Assembly (NCBI RefSeq): GCF_037176765.1
Contig: NC_090034.1
Location: 98,107,500 to 98,171,499, forward strand
Direction: 5' to 3'
DNA: 64,000 nucleotides
Source: Anolis sagrei
Taxonomy: Eukaryota; Chordata; Lepidosauria; Squamata; Anolidae
Shown here: positions 46,559 to 64,000 of the stretch, piece after piece
How positions within the stretch are numbered: the first letter of the stretch is position 1
Layout of the letters: each line of letters opens with the position of its first letter
The notes under the pieces: generated by a model
Database searches by the model: none
Told to the model about the DNA's origin: nothing
What the model saw: only the letters and a program-made list of their open reading frames with translations
Position numbers and translations under genes: made by a program

Positions 46559-47020
46559 ATGTTCTTTAGTATCATTTCGTAAGCAGATGAAGACTTCTGT
46601 TTTGTGTGTGTGTGTGTGGAAGGTTTGGTGAACTTTATCACTTATGTGGGAAATGATGTTTCATAATGCCCTCTATTGTTTACATCTAACAACAGCGGAG
46701 ATTATGAAACATCCTTTCCACATAAGCAATCAGATCCCCCAAACCATCCACACACACACACACAAAATAGAAGTCTTCATCTGCTTATGAAATGATACTA
46801 AAGGAGATGGCACTCTTGCCTCTCTAGCAAGAGAATTCCAGGGTTTGGGAGCAGCCACCAAAAAGCTCCCCTCCTCTGTTCCGATTAGATGTGTCAATTG
46901 CATTGTTGGGATGGCGAGAAACTTCCCATGTAGATCTCGAAAGCTGGGAAAAGTCAAATGGGAGAATACGACCCTTCAGATACCTTGGACCTGACCCATA
47001 TATGTCCATTCTCTACTTCT
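46559..47020 (-). mobile_element. LINE C-terminal fragment with inverted-repeat 3' part
   Basis: The frame around 46815-47009 reads LVAAPKPWNSLAREARVPSP, an L2/CR1-type C-terminus. The part at 46559-46813 is an imperfect inverted repeat of about 110 bp per arm whose stem includes (GT)n/(CA)n. Confidence 0.6.
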
Positions 47021-47288
47021 CCAGAGATGTTTACATTGCTATACAGAATTTCAATCTCACTTACCACAGAAAGTTTACTATCTGGGCACTAGTAGCTAAG
47101 GGCACCTGGCCATGTGCCATAGCTAAGGGCACCTGCCAGGGAGATAAGTTTGCTAAAAAGAGTGTGACACACCAATCCCTTTTGTTTTTGCTTTAGGTTT
47201 TTATTACACCAGGGCCTTGCCAGGGTGGTTGTAGTTCTTTTTCTTCTTGAAATCCAGAGCCAAACTCACCTCAGCCATCTTTGGCACA

Positions 47289-63455
<16,167 letters not shown>

Positions 63456-63497
63456 GTATCATTGTTCTGTCCCACAGAAGGACCAAATCAGTTAAGT

Positions 63498-64000
63498 CAG
63501 TGGTTCTCAACTTTCCTAATACTGCGACCTCCTCATGTTGTGGTGACCCCCAACCATAACATTATTTTTGTTGCTACTTCATAACTGTCATTTTGCTCCT
63601 GTTATTAATCGTAATGTAAATATCTGATATGCAGGATGTATTTTCATTCACTGGACCAAATTTAGCACAAATGCCCAATATGCCCAAATTTGAATATTGG
63701 TGTTGTAGATTGATTTTGTCATTTGGGAGTTGTAGTTGATGGGATTTATAGTTCACCAAACATCAAGAGCATTCTGAACTCCACCAACGATGGAATTGAA
63801 CCAATCTTGGCACACAGAACTCTCATGACCAACATAAAATACTGGAAGGGTTTGGTGGGCATTGACCTTGAGTTTTGGAGTTGTAGTTCACCTACATCCA
63901 GAGAGCACTGTGGACTCAAACAATGATCTGGAACAAACTTGGTACGGAAACTCAATATGTCCAAATGTGAACACTGGTGAAGTTTGGGGGAAATAGACCT
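63498..64000 (-). mobile_element. hAT-type non-autonomous element, cut by window edge
   Basis: It starts cagtggttctcaactttcct and continues with gttcacctac and cacacagaactctcatgacc as at 32588-33625. The other end is outside the window. Confidence 0.82.

Overview
The window looks like the nuclear genome of a squamate reptile, possibly an iguanian lizard. The host genes have introns, with GT-AG splicing at every junction I could read. Their introns and flanks are packed with repeats typical of squamates: Bov-B (RTE) LINEs, L2 and CR1 LINEs, tRNA-derived SINEs ending in Bov-B-like or LINE-like tails, hAT-type MITEs, a Penelope-like remnant and R4/Dong-like LINE ends. I cannot name the species.

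The host content is part of a cytochrome P450 family 2 cluster. Gene A (CDS 4372-12747, minus) and gene B (CDS 22423-35781, minus) are tandem paralogues. Each has nine exons of exactly matching lengths (180, 163, 150, 161, 177, 142, 188, 142, 182 bp), each encodes 494 residues, and both look intact and closest to the CYP2G/2A/2B type. Gene C (47289 to beyond the right edge, plus) is a more divergent CYP2A/2G-like gene, of which exons 1-5 are present. Genes B and C are divergent, separated by about 11.5 kb that is mostly nested L2 sequence.

Layout: 1-4371 holds decayed intergenic copies and an orphan CYP2 promoter relic. 4372-12747 is gene A. 12748-22422 is intergenic, with two paralogous copies of the same 3'-flank sequence, LINE remains and a solo LTR. 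22423-35781 is gene B. 35782-47288 is the L2-rich divergent spacer. 47289-64000 is gene C with large repeat-filled introns.

The 3' flanks of A and B are paralogous. Two more copies of this flank (147-827/1300s and 13375-15990) are not attached to a gene, and one of them abuts a CYP2 promoter relic. I infer that the array once held more genes and that at least one was deleted. A SINE shared by two flank copies and a CR1 found in only one give relative dates. The proteins are expected to be ER-membrane, haem-thiolate monooxygenases fed by NADPH-P450 reductase. Substrates cannot be read from the sequence.
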